64,000 bases of DNA from Ailurus styani (Eukaryota; Chordata; Mammalia; Carnivora; Ailuridae), in contig LNAC01000777.1 in assembly GCA_002007465.1 (NCBI GenBank), forward strand, positions 574,033-638,032, written 5' to 3'. The translations under genes and the position numbers were made by a program. The notes beneath the pieces were generated by a model. It was not told the DNA's origin, searched no databases, and saw only the letters and a list, made by a program, of their open reading frames with translations. Numbering within the stretch: the stretch's first letter is position 1; every line of letters starts with the position of its first letter. Positions 1 to 10,825 of the stretch are shown in pieces.

Positions 1-812
1 CTGGAAGACGGGACTGAAAATGGCGGCTCCCAGTCTCCGACCCGGAGGAGCTGAGAGCCTGGGGCCTCAGTCCTCAGTGCGCCTCAGAGAAAAGCAGTCC
101 CTCCCGTGTCCTGGTCTCCGGCCATGCTCCGAGCTCACCCGGCCTGTGACCGAGTGTCTCATTCTCTGGTGCTGGCCCGTTTGGAATCTCTGAACCCGGC
201 AGATTCCTGCAGACGCTCCTGTGCCGCTCCTCCTGGAGGAGGAAGGAGGGGGTCTCTCCAGCTCTGCCGCCCGTGGGCTCCCCGCTCACAGATCAGTGGC
301 CTGGCTGTGCTTCAGATCACAGCCCAAGGTAACCCCGAGCTGAGAGACACTTCAGCTCAGCTCCGTCTCTCCTGCCGGCTTCTCTCTGAGACCTGGGAGC
401 TCAGTCTCNTGGGAGCTCGGTTGCGCTCAGACACCCCTGGTCTTTTTGTTTCCCCGTGGGTCCTGAGACCACACTGTCCCTGCAGGGGCTTCACCTCCCC
501 ACTTGTTCTCTCGGGCGACGTCCCTCAGTGGAGCCGACTTCTAACAGTTCTGAGTCTTTGCTCCGCTGCTCGCTCCCTTGCTGGTGGCCGGCCCCTCCCC
601 CCGTGGTCTATCTTCCCATCGCCTCAGATTCACTTCTCCGCACGTCCTACCTTCCAGAAAGTGGTCAATTTTCTGTTCCTAGAATTGCTGCTCTTCTTCT
701 CTTCTATCTCAGGTAGAATTTGTAGGTGTTCAGAATAGTTTGATAGCTCTCTGGGTGAATTTCTGGGACCTTTCTGATAATCGGTCTCCTACTCCTCCGC
801 CATCTTGCTGCT
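1..812 (-). mobile_element. 5'UTR of a carnivore L1 (LINE-1), reaching the window edge
   Basis: Read on the minus strand, the segment starts near 812 with AGCAAGATGGCGGAGGAGTA, the typical opening of carnivore L1 5'UTRs, and runs GC- and CpG-rich to position 1. Its first bases resemble those of the older L1 5'UTR that starts near 60925. The L1 body (rest of 5'UTR, ORF1, ORF2, 3'UTR) would lie left of the window, so completeness cannot be judged. L1 5'UTRs act as internal RNA polymerase II promoters. Low decay suggests a fairly young copy. One ambiguous base (N) lies at 409. The CpG density mimics a gene promoter island but is explained by the L1. Confidence 0.88.
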
Positions 813-1494
813 CCTATCTGAAGATCCATTTGAATGTCAGTAGTGGGCTGATAAGCTGAATGATCATACTAGCCCAGCCTTTATACCTGAGTGCAGTAGT
901 GTCATTTAGTCATTAGTCATTTTAGCAAATCAATGTACAGGACCCCTAGTTAAATTTTAATTTCAAGTTAAATGAAGGTTTTTTTGTTTTGTTTTTTAGT
1001 ATATCTCATGCAGTGTATAACACATACTTGTACTAAAATAAATTACTCATTGCTTATCTGAAAACCAAATTAAGTTGGGTGCTCTGTGTTTTATCTGGCA
1101 ACACTACCTGTGTGTGTGAAAACACTGAAATTTGAACAAGTTCAGGGACACTCTGGGCAAATTGATCTCTCTGAGGGCCATTTTCCTCTAAAAGGGTCTT
1201 AATCAGACCTAAGTCATGGGGTCATTGAGGAGATTATATAACAGACGTTAAAGCAACAATTGTAGTGTCTAATACGTGATGGACTGTTCATGGGGTTAGC
1301 ACTGGTGGAGATGGCACTGACTGTAAATTAGGTAAGAAGCCTGGACTGCCTTCTGCTCCACTCACCCCCAGGCACACCTGTAGTGGCCCAGCACATCCAT
1401 AGGGGACAGCCTGTGCCTTGGGCTTGCTGAGGGCTGCTCTTTCAAAGGATGGAATGGAGTGAACGCAGAAGGCTGCCTTCCCTCCTTCCCTTCC
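813..1494. other. Unassigned non-coding stretch
   Basis: AT-rich sequence without a repeat I can name and without a credible exon. A run of T/GTTTT near 978-1000 resembles an old tail, but no element body is attached. Confidence 0.5.
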
Positions 1495-1990
1495 TTTGAC
1501 AAGTGTTTGTATGTCAGATACAACACCAGGGGCTGAAATACAGCAGATTACAGCAGACAGGGCTCTTGCCTTCATACTCTGAGAGCCTAGCAGAGGAAAG
1601 AGGATGCTGAGATTAAACAAATGAGTATTTAACTACAAAATTAATTGATTTTATCTTGAAAATTTACAGTGGGCTATCAAAGTGTGTCACTGATAGGGGA
1701 CCTAATCTAAAGGGGTGGGTAAGTATCAGGAATTTTTATAACCTAATTGAGAATAGAAGGGTTAGGAGTTGGTTCTGGAAGCCTGGGGGCAGGGAAGAGT
1801 GCCAGGGAACAGGAACAGCTTGTTCAAAGTGCTGGTGCATGGAGGCTGTGCATCTGAGGACAAAGAGAGTGCTGACTGCTGGAGCTGGCTAGGAAGTGGG
1901 GCAGGTCCAAGACAGTGAGTTTACTCTGCTGAGGAGTTAGAAACCCATCTCATAGCAAGAAGTCATTGGAGAAATTTAATCAGGGCACCA
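1495..1990 (-). repeat. L2 (LINE-2) fragment
   Basis: The plus strand reads like the reverse complement of L2 3' sequence: a cell of the type 'gtatgtcagatacaacaccaggggctgaaatacagcagattacagcagacagggctcttgcc' followed by the usual internal text (aaattaattgat, ggggacctaatct, gaacaggaacagcttgttcaaagtgctgg), ending near a 'gaagtcattggagaaatttaatcaggg' match. This is a mammal-wide retroposon, long inactive. Open frames inside it are shadows. Confidence 0.7.
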
Positions 1991-2034
1991 TTACACAGTT
2001 TGCAGTTGTTCCCACTTTTCTCTCATTAAAGGTT

Positions 2035-2220
2035 GGGGCACCTGGCTGGACGGTCCAATGATTTCAGCTCAGGTCATGACCTTGGGGTGGTGAGATTGAA
2101 CCCCTGTTGGGTCCACACTCAGCAGAGAGTATTGACATTCTCTCCCCCCCAGTCCCTCTCCACGACACTCTCTCTCTCAAATAAGTAATCTTAAAAAAAA
2201 TACATTTAAAAAAATAAAAG
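2035..2220 (+). mobile_element. CAN-type tRNA-derived SINE (older copy)
   Basis: Starts with a diverged GGGGCACCTGGCTGG head, carries the tRNA-like segment GCTCAGGTCATGACCTTGG, a CT-rich middle with (TC)n, and an A-rich tail with AATAAGTAATCTTAAAA. Divergence from the younger SINEs in the window is clear. No clean target duplication was found. It lies directly against the next SINE. Confidence 0.9.
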
Positions 2221-2232
2221 AATCAAGTTGCT

Positions 2233-2453
2233 GGGGTGCCTGGGTGGCTTAGTCAGTTAAATGTCTGGCTTTTTGGCTCTGGTCATGATCTTGGGGTTCT
2301 GAGATGGAGCCCCACATGGAAACTCTGGGCTCTGACCTGAGCATGGAGTCTGCTTAAGATTCTCTCTCTCTTGCTCTCCCTCTGCCCTTCCTCCTGCTCT
2401 TTCTCTCTTTCTCAAAAAAAAAAAAAAAACCCCAAAAAACAGCTTAAAAAGTC
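2233..2453 (+). mobile_element. CAN-type SINE with 10-bp target duplication
   Basis: Head GGGGTGCCTGGGTGG, tRNA-like box region, (TC)n-rich part, then poly(A) from 2414. It is flanked by TCAAGTTGCT at 2223-2232 and 2454-2463, the target-site duplication. It was inserted into or just beyond the tail of the preceding SINE, so it is the younger of the pair. Confidence 0.95.
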
Positions 2454-2595
2454 TCAAGTTGCTCACTGCTAAATTTTGCTTGGTGAACGGAGCTCTCTTT
2501 TTGACAACTACCACTGTCATTAGTGTCATAAGCTAAAGCTGTTTAGGGTTGATCATTAATGCCATTTCCTCCAAAGGCATGAGGGCAGATCAGCA

Positions 2596-2786
2596 CAGTG
2601 CCTAAGCATTTGGGTTTAGAAGTCAGGCTCACCTGGGCATGCATCTTTACTGGTCATAAAAATAAATAAGTAAAACGAACTTACCTCATAGTTTTGTTAA
2701 GGGGTTAAATGAGATAATTAGTGTGTGGTGTTTATCATGATGCATAACATTTATGTAGGTCATAACCAATGCTAATATTATTCATG
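2596..2786 (+). repeat. MIR fragment
   Basis: Contains the MIR order: 'gtttagaagtcaggctcacctgg', then 'cttacctcatagttttgttaaggggttaaatgagataatta', then 'gctaatattattcatg'. Diverged, with a small A/T-rich replacement (AATAAATAAG) where the 'ctgtaaaatgggg' part would be. Confidence 0.65.
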
Positions 2787-3122
2787 TGCAAAGGACAATG
2801 CATAGATTTGTTTATTTTTAAAATCTACTCCCAAGTAAACCTAAAGTCACTTTAGTTCACATAAGCTTGCTCCTAATTATTTTGTAATACTATGAATGTG
2901 AATTAGATTGCCAAGAGAATCAATACATCTTAAGTAATTAACCAACCCCAGGAATGTACTTGGCCTGGGCATTGACCTAGTTGCTAAATGTTATGAGGAT
3001 TTCATGATCAAGCCCATACTCCTTGTAGACTTACCGTAATCTGATATTTAAATTCTGGCTGTTGACTTTCTGGTGTTTCAAGTCATGTGCGGCTATTTTA
3101 TGGCTGGTCCTCAGAGAGAGAA

Positions 3123-3326
3123 TTCTTTTTTTTTTTTTTTTTAAAGATTTTATTTATTTATTTGACAGAGAGATCACAAGTAGGCAGAGAGGCAGGCAGA
3201 GAGATAGGAGGAAGCAGGCTCCCTGCTGAGCAGAGAGCCCAATGCGGGACTCAATCCCAGGACCCTGAGATCATGACCTGAGCCGAAGGCAGAGGCTTTA
3301 ACCCACTGAGCTACCCAGGCGCCCCA
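3123..3326 (-). mobile_element. CAN-type SINE (mustelid-like) with 11-bp target duplication
   Basis: Minus orientation: poly(T), TTTGACAGAGAGATCACAAG, the GCAGGCTCCCTGCTGAGCAG block, the TCATGACCTGAGCC box, and terminal CTACCCAGGCGCCCC. Flanked by CAGAGAGAGAA at 3112-3122 and 3327-3337. Little divergence, so recent. Confidence 0.97.
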
Positions 3327-3337
3327 CAGAGAGAGAA

Positions 3338-4039
3338 CACTTGATGGAGCAGAAATACTCAAAGCAGAAGGGGTGAGCAAGGAAACATGTCTGACTCTTT
3401 TTTGGATAAGCAAGCAAATACAGAGAACATGAGAAGTGAACCTCCCCAGCCCTCTTACTCTCATGTACGGGGGACTGAAGGGGAGCTGCAAGCCAGGCGT
3501 GAAGGCTGGAGTCAGGAAGGAGTGAGCTTTCCCAAACTTGCATTCTCAGGGCACCTCAGGCACATATGGTGATGGAAGGAGGGGCTGCCCTTTTCCAGGC
3601 TCACCACCTGATTACAGGGGAGCTTGTCTTGCGTTTTATCACTTGGTAACTTCCATCTTCTGTACTCTACACCCTCTTCTCTCTTGCAGTTCTCTTAGCA
3701 GTTCCCCTGCTGTTAATGTAGCTTTCCCAATAAGCACTCTCATTTTTCCAAGATCTGCATTAAACTGTACACTCTTCCAAAACTGAGACCTCTGGTGCAG
3801 GACAGCTGGGACCCTACATCACATTTTCTTTCATTTTGCACCATCAGGCCTGGCCATCCCCCTTTTGAGGCGTCTCCCCCATCCTCTCACCTTGGAGATT
3901 TCCCAGTAGTACCTCCCTAAGGTCTTTATTAGCATGGTGACTGTCCCTCTTCCCATCGCCTCTGTCCATTTGTCTTTCTGTTTGCTCCTCCTCAGTGTCT
4001 TGTCCCTAAAAGGTTGGCGCTCCCTCCAGCTTCATCCTC
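3338..4039. other. Unassigned non-coding stretch
   Basis: No named repeat or exon seen. The pyrimidine-rich part from about 3640 to 3780 gives open frames without other coding signs. Part may be a further extension of the L2 that follows. Confidence 0.4.
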
Positions 4040-4725
4040 TGCTTCCTTTTTTCTTACCTTGCTCTCTCCCCTGGGTGACTCATCCTCTCCTATGGTTTCA
4101 GGGAGCACCCACATGATCACCCACATATAAACCCCAACCCTGAATGTGGTCCTTAGCTCTAGGTTCAGGCACCTGATTGTCTGCTGGACCCCTGCCACCG
4201 GATGTCCCTCAGGCATACAAAACTGACCACTCTACTGGAGTTGCTTCTACTCTGGCCACTTGACCTCAGTGTGTGCCATCATCATCTAGACAGCTGACCA
4301 GACCAGAAGACTTTCAGTTTTCTTCTTCTTTCTCCCCTGTACCCACATCAGGTACTTGCTGAGAGTCAGTTGGTCTCTTTCTATCTCTGTGTCTCTTTCT
4401 TAGTTCCAGCAGAAGTTACCTACGACCACTTCCTAACTGTCTCCATGTTGCCAGTATTATTCCCTGCAGATCACCCCTCAGGCGTCTCCTAAAATGTGTA
4501 ACTGAGTGCCTTCAGTGGCTCCTGATGGCATTTAGAATAAAGGCAGAAATCCCAAAAGGGATGCCAAGGCCTTCATGGTTTCATTTCTCCTCAGAGAAAA
4601 CCTCATCTCTTCTACTCACAACTCTTCCTCTGAAATACACAAGTCTTTTTTGGTCTACATCTGACTTTCAACTTTCACCCTCATATGCACACCACAAAGT
4701 TTTATAATTTTTAAGATCAATATTG
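4040..4725 (+). repeat. L2 fragment (ORF2/3' region)
   Basis: Plus-strand text follows the L2 order: 'gcacctgattgtctgctggacccctgcc...ggatgtccctcaggcat', then 'gccatcatcatctagac' and 'acttcctaactgtctcc', then 'gtgccttcagtggctcctgatggcatttagaataaaggc', then 'cctcatctcttctactcac'. Heavily diverged but collinear over about 0.7 kb, which makes chance similarity unlikely. Confidence 0.6.
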
Positions 4726-4917
4726 CCATGTGTTGCATAGTATTCTTGTTTAGAGGAACTAACTAGTGACCACATTTAAGGAAACAAAGTTTGGAAATAA
4801 TATTTTTAATTGACACCTGATGGGAGGCAGTGGTAAGAAATAAGCCCTGCAGATCACATCGGGAACTTTCCATGTGTGTGTGGATGTATCCATCCTCTCC
4901 ATATGACTGAGTGCACA

Positions 4918-5150
4918 TTTTGAGCACCTGTCCCAGGCTGAGCCTTGTGCTGGCACTTGCTGCAAACAGTTTACAGTCCAGTCCAGGGACTATGGGAAAA
5001 CTCAGACCTGACCCTGGGGAGGCTCATCTAGGAGATAACAAGCTGCCCTTGTGTGTGGAAGGAGGTCCAAAGCACGTAGGATTTAGTGGAGATGGAGAGG
5101 TTTGGGAGATGCCTTGTGGGGAAAGAACACCCAGAACTGGTCTTCAAGGG
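4918..5150 (-). repeat. L2 fragment, left part
   Basis: Begins with 'gagcacctgtcccaggctgagccttgtgctggcacttgctgcaaacagtttacagtcc', the antisense L2 3' end. It appears to continue after the MER5A-like element at 5165-5316, so the two halves were probably one L2 copy. Confidence 0.55.
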
Positions 5151-5164
5151 CTTTTCCAGTACCT

Positions 5165-5316
5165 TTCATCCTGGCCAAGCTCAAGTATCACCTGGGGGAG
5201 GCTTTTATGAAATCCTGATGCCCTTACCCTTAGCAGTGTTGCTTCAGTTGAAAAGTGTGATGATGGATTTGCACCTGTTTAAAAACGACCCAGGTGACCC
5301 TGGAGCTAAAAAAACA
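5165..5316. mobile_element. MER5A-like non-autonomous hAT-Charlie element
   Basis: Contains 'ctcaagtatcacctgggggaggcttttatgaaatcctgatgccc' and later 'gcacctgtttaaaaacgacccaggtgaccctgg', matching the two diagnostic halves of MER5A (AATCACCTGGGGGAGC near one end, CCCAGGTGA near the other). Terminal inverted repeats are too decayed to delimit. It sits inside an L2, so it is younger than that L2. Confidence 0.65.
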
Positions 5317-5324
5317 CAGAAACT

Positions 5325-5725
5325 TAACAAGAGGAAATGGGGGGGATAGCATTAACAGAAAGTACTGAATGAGCAAAGACTTAGAGCTTATTTAGGGGAT
5401 GAATGAGCAATCAAGTTTGACTGGTGTAGACGTATGTGAGATAATTCTGGAAGGTAGATTGGAGCTGTATGTGCCAGATAAGGAATATATATTTACTTCA
5501 TTTGAGTGAAGAACAGTTGGTGTTAAGTGACCAGAACTCTGAGAACACTGCCTTGGTCTTGTGACTGATGATTAGGATGAAGCAAGAGACCAGACAGGCA
5601 CCTGCAGCAGTAAAGTTCCAGTCAGAAAGGTGATGAAACCCGGAGGTCTCATTTTACCTGGGAGGATGCTGGGATGGAAATCTGGGGAGGATGTGTGGAT
5701 GGCATAGAGGTCCAACTGACATCAG
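5325..5725 (-). repeat. L2 fragment, right part
   Basis: Antisense L2-like text ('tgaatgagcaaagacttagagc', 'ctggtgtagacgtatgtgagataattctggaaggtagattgg', 'atgattaggatgaagc', 'gggaggatgctgggatgg'). Diverged. Orientation agrees with 4918-5150, supporting one copy split by a MER5A-like insertion. Confidence 0.5.
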
Positions 5726-6529
5726 TAGTCTTTATATCTTAATGTGACTGCTACATAAGCTAACAATTAAGTGATATAATAGAAGATACATTCAGAATGA
5801 GCAACTAATCACTTGGGAGATTAAAAAAATAAATAAAGGGAGTATGAGATCAAATGAATCATAGATGAAAGTTAAGGTTTTCACCAACCACAGAGCTTCA
5901 AAGGGAGAGAAGATTGACCTTCAGCAGATTGTTATTTAGAGTATTATTACTATTATTATTAAGAAATGATCACTTTCTTTTAAATATGTGACTTATTTTT
6001 TTTTCTTTTTATGTTTAAAAAGCCTATTGAGGGGACATCTCTTCACCAAATTTCATTGAATACAGTAGTTTAGGTTCTGCTTCCAAATCAACTTGGTGGG
6101 AAAGATCTACATTCTGCCCATTTTTCATATGGGATAAAAGATGTGGGTTGAAGAGGAGAAGGGTCTGTCTTATGTATCAGGAGCAGCTCTACCACCTGTC
6201 TAGGGCTTGAAGGCAGCGTTTTTCTGGAGGAGACTTGATTCCTGAGAGTAATGTTGCTAGGAAATGGCAGGGAGAGCCAGGCTTCTATCTGTCTGGGGTT
6301 CCAAGAACCTTACAGAAGCAGAGAGAATATGTGAAAGCATGGCCAGCTGCCCTTGGACGATTAGCTACTCTCTCCACTTGGCCTCCCCCTTCATTATCTG
6401 TGGGCACGTACTGGAAGAGGTGGAGGGAGCTGGGCCAATCTAGGTCTCACTTTGCTCTGGGCACTACCACCCAGCGCAGTGGCATCACCCCAGTCTCTCC
6501 ATGTTGCCTCTGTGCTCACTCGCTCTGGC
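5726..6529. other. Unassigned non-coding stretch
   Basis: Contains a short (ATT)n-like run near 5940-5960 and T-rich runs near 5998-6012. The open frame over 6235-6666 is not supported by splice signals or a recognisable domain. Confidence 0.5.
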
Positions 6530-6690
6530 TGAGCAGGCAGGATAGCGGAATACATCAGCATGTTGGCATCAACCATACCTGGGCTTGCCCCTCTCCTCTG
6601 CCCCTTGGCTGGCTGACAGGACCCCTCAGCCAACTTCTCTGCACTTCAATTTGTCTCTATTTGTGAGGATTGACTTAGTAAGTGCATGCG
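6530..6690 (+). repeat. Probable MIR fragment
   Basis: Weak collinear match to the MIR order: a trace of the mid-part ('caaccatacctgggcttgcccctctcctctgccccttggctggctgaca'), then 'cttctctgcacttcaatttgtctctatttgtgaggattgacttagtaagtgc'. It is immediately followed by a (CA)n run. Confidence 0.45.
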
Positions 6691-6694
6691 CGTG

Positions 6695-6696
<2 letters not shown>

Positions 6697-6727
<31 letters not shown>
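6697..6727. repeat. (CA)n microsatellite
   Basis: About 15 uninterrupted CA units, preceded by an alternating GCATGCGCGTGCA stretch. Likely length-polymorphic. Confidence 0.95.
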
Positions 6728-6730
<3 letters not shown>

Positions 6731-7940
6731 GTTTCATAGACTCTCAGTGGATTATAACTTTTATTATTAGTTAGTGCTCTCCTTTTCTGGAACTTCATGT
6801 TTAAAGTGGAGAGATCACCACACTCAAATGTGAGTAGTGAAATCCCACTCCCAGGCCCCAGCAGACACTTCCTCCTTCCTTCTAACACCATAGTGTGGCA
6901 AATCAGAGTGAAGCCACATCCAGGGACACAGGACATACAGAAGTATACAAGGGCAAGAACGAGATTCCAGAAAAAAGATTCCTGGTGAACATAGGACAAC
7001 AAAATGAGCCCTTCGGAATGAGGCCTTCTTCACAGTCATTTGTGTGGTTTGTGACCCATTATCAGTATCTTATTCTGAATACTACTTGGCCATCACCACA
7101 CCCAGTTACTGTGCTATATGAGAATGGATCAAAGTCAGAGGGAAGTTGCACAGTTTATAAAAACACGGGGCTTATTTGGTTATAATTTTCCTTTGGAGCC
7201 TGAGGCAAGAAGTATTGATAATAAAACAACCAAAACTAGTTACAGAGTTGAACTTGCTCCAAATTTGTGTGTTGTCCAATTCCAAATACTCAGCGGCAAA
7301 TCTCCTGACAAGGAAGTAGGAATGAATGACAGAGTTCACAGGGTAGCTGGTTGGGGGCTAGGACTTGGTGAGTGTACAGGTAAGGAGGGCTCTGAAGAAC
7401 AGAGACCCACTACTTGTTCCACTAGGCTGGAACTGACTTTGCTAATGCTCCTAAGAGGGCAGAGGATGCTTTCAAATCAAACAGAGAACAGTTGGGGCAA
7501 CTCTGCACCTTTTTGTTTCCTTGGTGTTGGCCATGACCACCAATGCTTTTATAACTTGTTTCTGCCCCATCTAGCCAAGCAGCGGAGGGGAGCGTGAACA
7601 GTTAGCACGCTGAGCCAATCTGTCATCAACAGGATTGCCACAATGTCACTGACCCCAGGACTTGCAGAAGGTTACAAAGGAGGTAGACAGGAGACAAAAG
7701 CCTAAGGCATGACCCCTCCTTTGCATAGAATTAGGGAGAAAGGAGATTTTGGGTTGCTAATTTTGAAATGACTGTAGCCCTGTTCATAAAGCAAACTATT
7801 GGAATGTGTTAACAGGCCAATGCCTTGGAGGTATATTTATGAAGCAGGAATACATTTTTCTACCACTCCAGCCCACAACAAAAATCATAACACCTTTTTT
7901 TTTTAGCTTTCTGTACCCTAAGGTGAAGCCAGAAGTCTTT
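6728..7940. other. Unassigned non-coding stretch
   Basis: Ordinary mixed-composition sequence with several long open frames (for example 7118-7597) but no domain, no poly(A) signal context and no splice pattern I trust. No named repeat. Confidence 0.5.
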
Positions 7941-8195
7941 TTTTTTATTTGAGTATAGTTGACATGCAGTTTTGAATTAGTTTCAGGTATACAACACAGT
8001 AATTTGATAATTCTATACATTATGCTATGCTTACCACAAGTGTAGCTACCATCTGTCTCCATACATTATTATTACAATATCATTGTTTTCTTTATGCTGC
8101 TCCTTTTGTTCCTGTGATTTTCATTCCTTAATTGTAAGCCTGCACCTTCCAATCCTCTTCACTCATTTTTGTCCACCTCACCATCAAAATCTATC
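7941..8195 (-). repeat. Ancient L1 (L1M-type) 3' end
   Basis: Starts 'tttttttttatttgagtatagttgacatgcag', then 'ttagtttcaggtatacaacacagtaatttg', 'ttatgctatgcttaccacaagtgtagctaccatctgtc', ending 'gcctgcaccttccaatcctcttcactcattttt'. This is the antisense of a well-known ancient L1 3'UTR. Highly diverged. Confidence 0.8.
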
Positions 8196-8314
8196 TGACA
8201 CTGGGTCCCCCCTTAGCCGGGGCAGCCAGAAATTCAATCTGCATCTTCTCTGTAGTCCCAGCTGATCCCTGTGACATGATGCTGGCTGCAGGTCAGGTTG
8301 AGGTCCCACGATCT

Positions 8315-8420
8315 GGCTTCTGAGGCCTTATTGGCATCAGCCATGTCTGGACTTGCCTCTCTTCTGTCACTTGCTAGCTGATAGTAGGGAAGTTCACTAG
8401 TCTTTAGTACACATATCTAT
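8315..8420 (+). repeat. Possible MIR fragment
   Basis: Short, weak match ('catgtctggacttgcctctcttctgtcacttgctagctgatagt') to the middle of MIR. Similar text occurs at 6575-6620, which raises the chance that both derive from MIR. Confidence 0.35.
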
Positions 8421-9219
8421 GCTGTGTGCTCATCTGAAGGCCAGTGTTAATGCTTTCTGGCAAGTTTACACTGGGAGAGCCATGCCTAGGACACAGTCTC
8501 ATGAATTGTCCTTGTGCCATGACCCCTTGAGATTCTTCCCATCCCCATGGGTCTTTGCAGGGGAGTTGCCCAAGTCCTTACTCCTAATGGAACCTGAAGC
8601 CACCATTTCTTCCCCAATCTTATTTCTTCTTCCCAAATACTTTCTTCTCTCCTCTTCCTTTTGGGGAGGGTCCCACTTCACCTGTCATCCCTGGGTCTCT
8701 ATCTTAGGATAGGGCTAGGCAAAAGACAGTAGGACACACATCAGCTTGTTTTCTTACCAACTCATTTACCAACTTATCTTTCAGCCTACGCATGGGTGAC
8801 TAGTAGCAAAAAGAGGCCCTGAAACTTAGAGTGGAGAAAAATATTTCTCTGTTTTCTGGTCTTTCCCTCTGCCATCCCTTCTCACTCTATTCTATTGCCC
8901 AGATCTAACAGTCACCATAGCTTTGGCTTTCAGGCAAAAAATGTAAACAAAACAAAACAAACAAAACATGCTCTCCTACAAAGACATTTTAGAATTTTTG
9001 TAAATATTGGAGGAGTCTGAGTATGCGTTCCACTCTCTCTCCATTTTATAGAAAAGGAGAGCTGGAAACAATGGCAGGTGGGAAGGGCTGACTATGGAAG
9101 GAGTCCTAGAAACCTGAGTGATTTCCCAATCTCCTGTGCTCAGTGGCTCCTGGCCTAGAGTCAAGCAGGGATCCAAACCCAATGTAACACCAGTGTAATT
9201 TTGTGAGTCTTTTAATATT
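8421..9219. other. Unassigned non-coding stretch
   Basis: No recognised element apart from an (AAAAC)n-like run at 8946-8968. Open frames here are not supported. Confidence 0.5.
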
Positions 9220-9234
9220 TGGATTTGACTTTTT

Positions 9235-9437
9235 TTTTTTTAATTTTATTTTTATTATTTGCCCAAGGGGTACAGGTCTGTGAATCATCAGGCTTACATC
9301 TTTCACAGCATTCACCAAAGCACAAACCCTCCCCAATGTCCATAACCCATCCACCCTATCCCTACCCTCCCACCCCCCAGTAACCCTCAGTTTGTTTTAT
9401 GAGATTAGAAGTCTCTTATGGTTTGTCTCCTTCCCCA
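9235..9437 (-). mobile_element. 5'-truncated young L1 3' end with 15-bp target duplication
   Basis: Poly(T) then the antisense L1 3'UTR text GGGGTACAGGTCTGTGAATC and CCCTCCCCAATGTCCATAAC. Flanked by TGGATTTGACTTTTT at 9220-9234 and 9438-9452. The body is nearly identical to the copy at 41275-41518, so both come from the same recent L1 subfamily. Confidence 0.93.
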
Positions 9438-9452
9438 TGGATTTGACTTTTT

Positions 9453-10462
9453 AAAGAAATCACTTACTTCTCTGAGTGATTTAAAAAGTCCTTTGTGGAT
9501 TTGTTCTTCGTTAGAAGAAGGGGAGTTTACCAAATTCTGCAAAAAAATAAATAATAGAACTAGTCTTTTAAGAATTCATTATTTTATCCATTGATGGATT
9601 CACATAGAAGGTGAATTTTGGAGACAAGTTGAGTGTTGGTGAACAGGAAATTTTAAGTCTGAAACTGTGAAGAGTCTGACACATTATGCCACCTGCAAGC
9701 TAACCAGTTATCCTGCCACAGTTTAGATGGATGGATGGATAGATTGATAGGTACAAACACGTGTGTGTATGTGTGCACACACTAGGATATCAGTCCCTTA
9801 GAAATTTATAGTATATATAAACACAAGACCTCTGAATCAAGGGACAGGGCTTTCACCCATAGAGCAATTTGTGTTGGTTCTTCCTGCTTTAACTTAACAC
9901 AAAGTGATATGGTAAAAACCACTAGATGTATCTGTGCATTTGGGGTTTAAAATTATGAAACTCAGAGCTTACATAGGGTTGCTGGCACATCTGCCTTTCC
10001 TTTTCTCTGGATAGAGGTGGGGGATGGGGCAGACAAGAGAGACGGAAAGATTGAAAGAAAGACTTTTATGTGTCTAGGTTTATAATCCTTGGAATGTAAA
10101 CAGATTTTTTCTAACTCCCTCCAGAAGTTTCTTTAACTTCTAAATTTGTTTGCCATACAATCATCCTTTAACCCAGTGTTCCAGTAACTTTTGCTCAAAG
10201 GGCTCTGACCATGCAGAAACATGAAAATATCCATATACCATTGTCTCTCAAAAGGGAGTGGGAAATTTGTTCCAAGAGTTGGATATAACATGGGCGAAAC
10301 GAAACTTCACAGTCAAGAATAGACGCAATTAGAAAAAAAGTTGACTTGGCTGAAGACATGGCTGGGATAGGAGATAATGTACATTCAAATTATCAAAAGC
10401 AAACATGCTGAATCCCAGATTCTATCATCTAAGAGAACTTTCTAAATCAAATATATAGTGTT
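9453..10462. other. Unassigned non-coding stretch with short (TGGA)n and TG-rich runs
   Basis: A short GGAT/GATA run (about 9727-9752) is followed by an alternating ACACGTGTGTGTATGTGTGC stretch. Otherwise no element or exon recognised. Confidence 0.5.
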
Positions 10463-10479
10463 TGATGAGTTGGATTTAA

Positions 10480-10663
10480 TTTTTTTAAATTTATTTGTCA
10501 AAGAGAGAAAGCACACAAGCAGGGGGAGCAGCAGATAGAGGAAGAAGCAGGCTCCCCGCTGAGCAAGGACCCCCCCCCCCATGTTGGACTTGATCCCAGG
10601 GCCCTGGGATCATGACCTGAGCCAAAGGCAGATGTTTAACCAACCGAACCACCCAGGTGTCCC
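10480..10663 (-). mobile_element. CAN-type SINE (older arctoid form), 17-bp target duplication
   Basis: Minus orientation: AAATTTATTTGTCAAAGAGA, the 'cacacaagcagggggagcagcag' segment, TCATGACCTGAGCC, and terminal ACCCAGGTGTCCC. Flanked by TGATGAGTTGGATTTAA at 10463-10479 and the same with one change at 10664-10680. The 'acaagcagggggagc' form differs from the 'acaagtaggcagagag' SINEs and is probably an older subfamily. Confidence 0.95.
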
Positions 10664-10825
10664 TGATAAGTTGGATTTAAAAGAACCTCCTTCCCCAAGG
10701 AAACAGTAACAAAAAAGGAAAGTATTACATATGCTCTAAGTAGCTCCCATGATAGGATATAATTCAGTAGTAAGAGGATGAAATAAGCTTACAGTTGACT
10801 ATGAAGTTAGCAGTACACATGTAGT

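Noticed and set aside
1..800. CpG island or promoter with first exon of a gene
   Set aside because: The segment reads on the minus strand as a carnivore L1 5'UTR, which explains GC/CpG content and open frames.
6235..6666. 143-residue coding exon
   Set aside because: Begins at a non-ATG codon region and runs into a MIR-like fragment; no domain.
7118..7597. 159-residue coding exon
   Set aside because: No start context, splice sites or recognisable domain; composition is like the flanks. Not excluded, but unsupported.
9221..9452. Segmental duplication with 41261-41583
   Set aside because: The shared about 200 bases are both L1 3' ends with different target duplications, so independent insertions.
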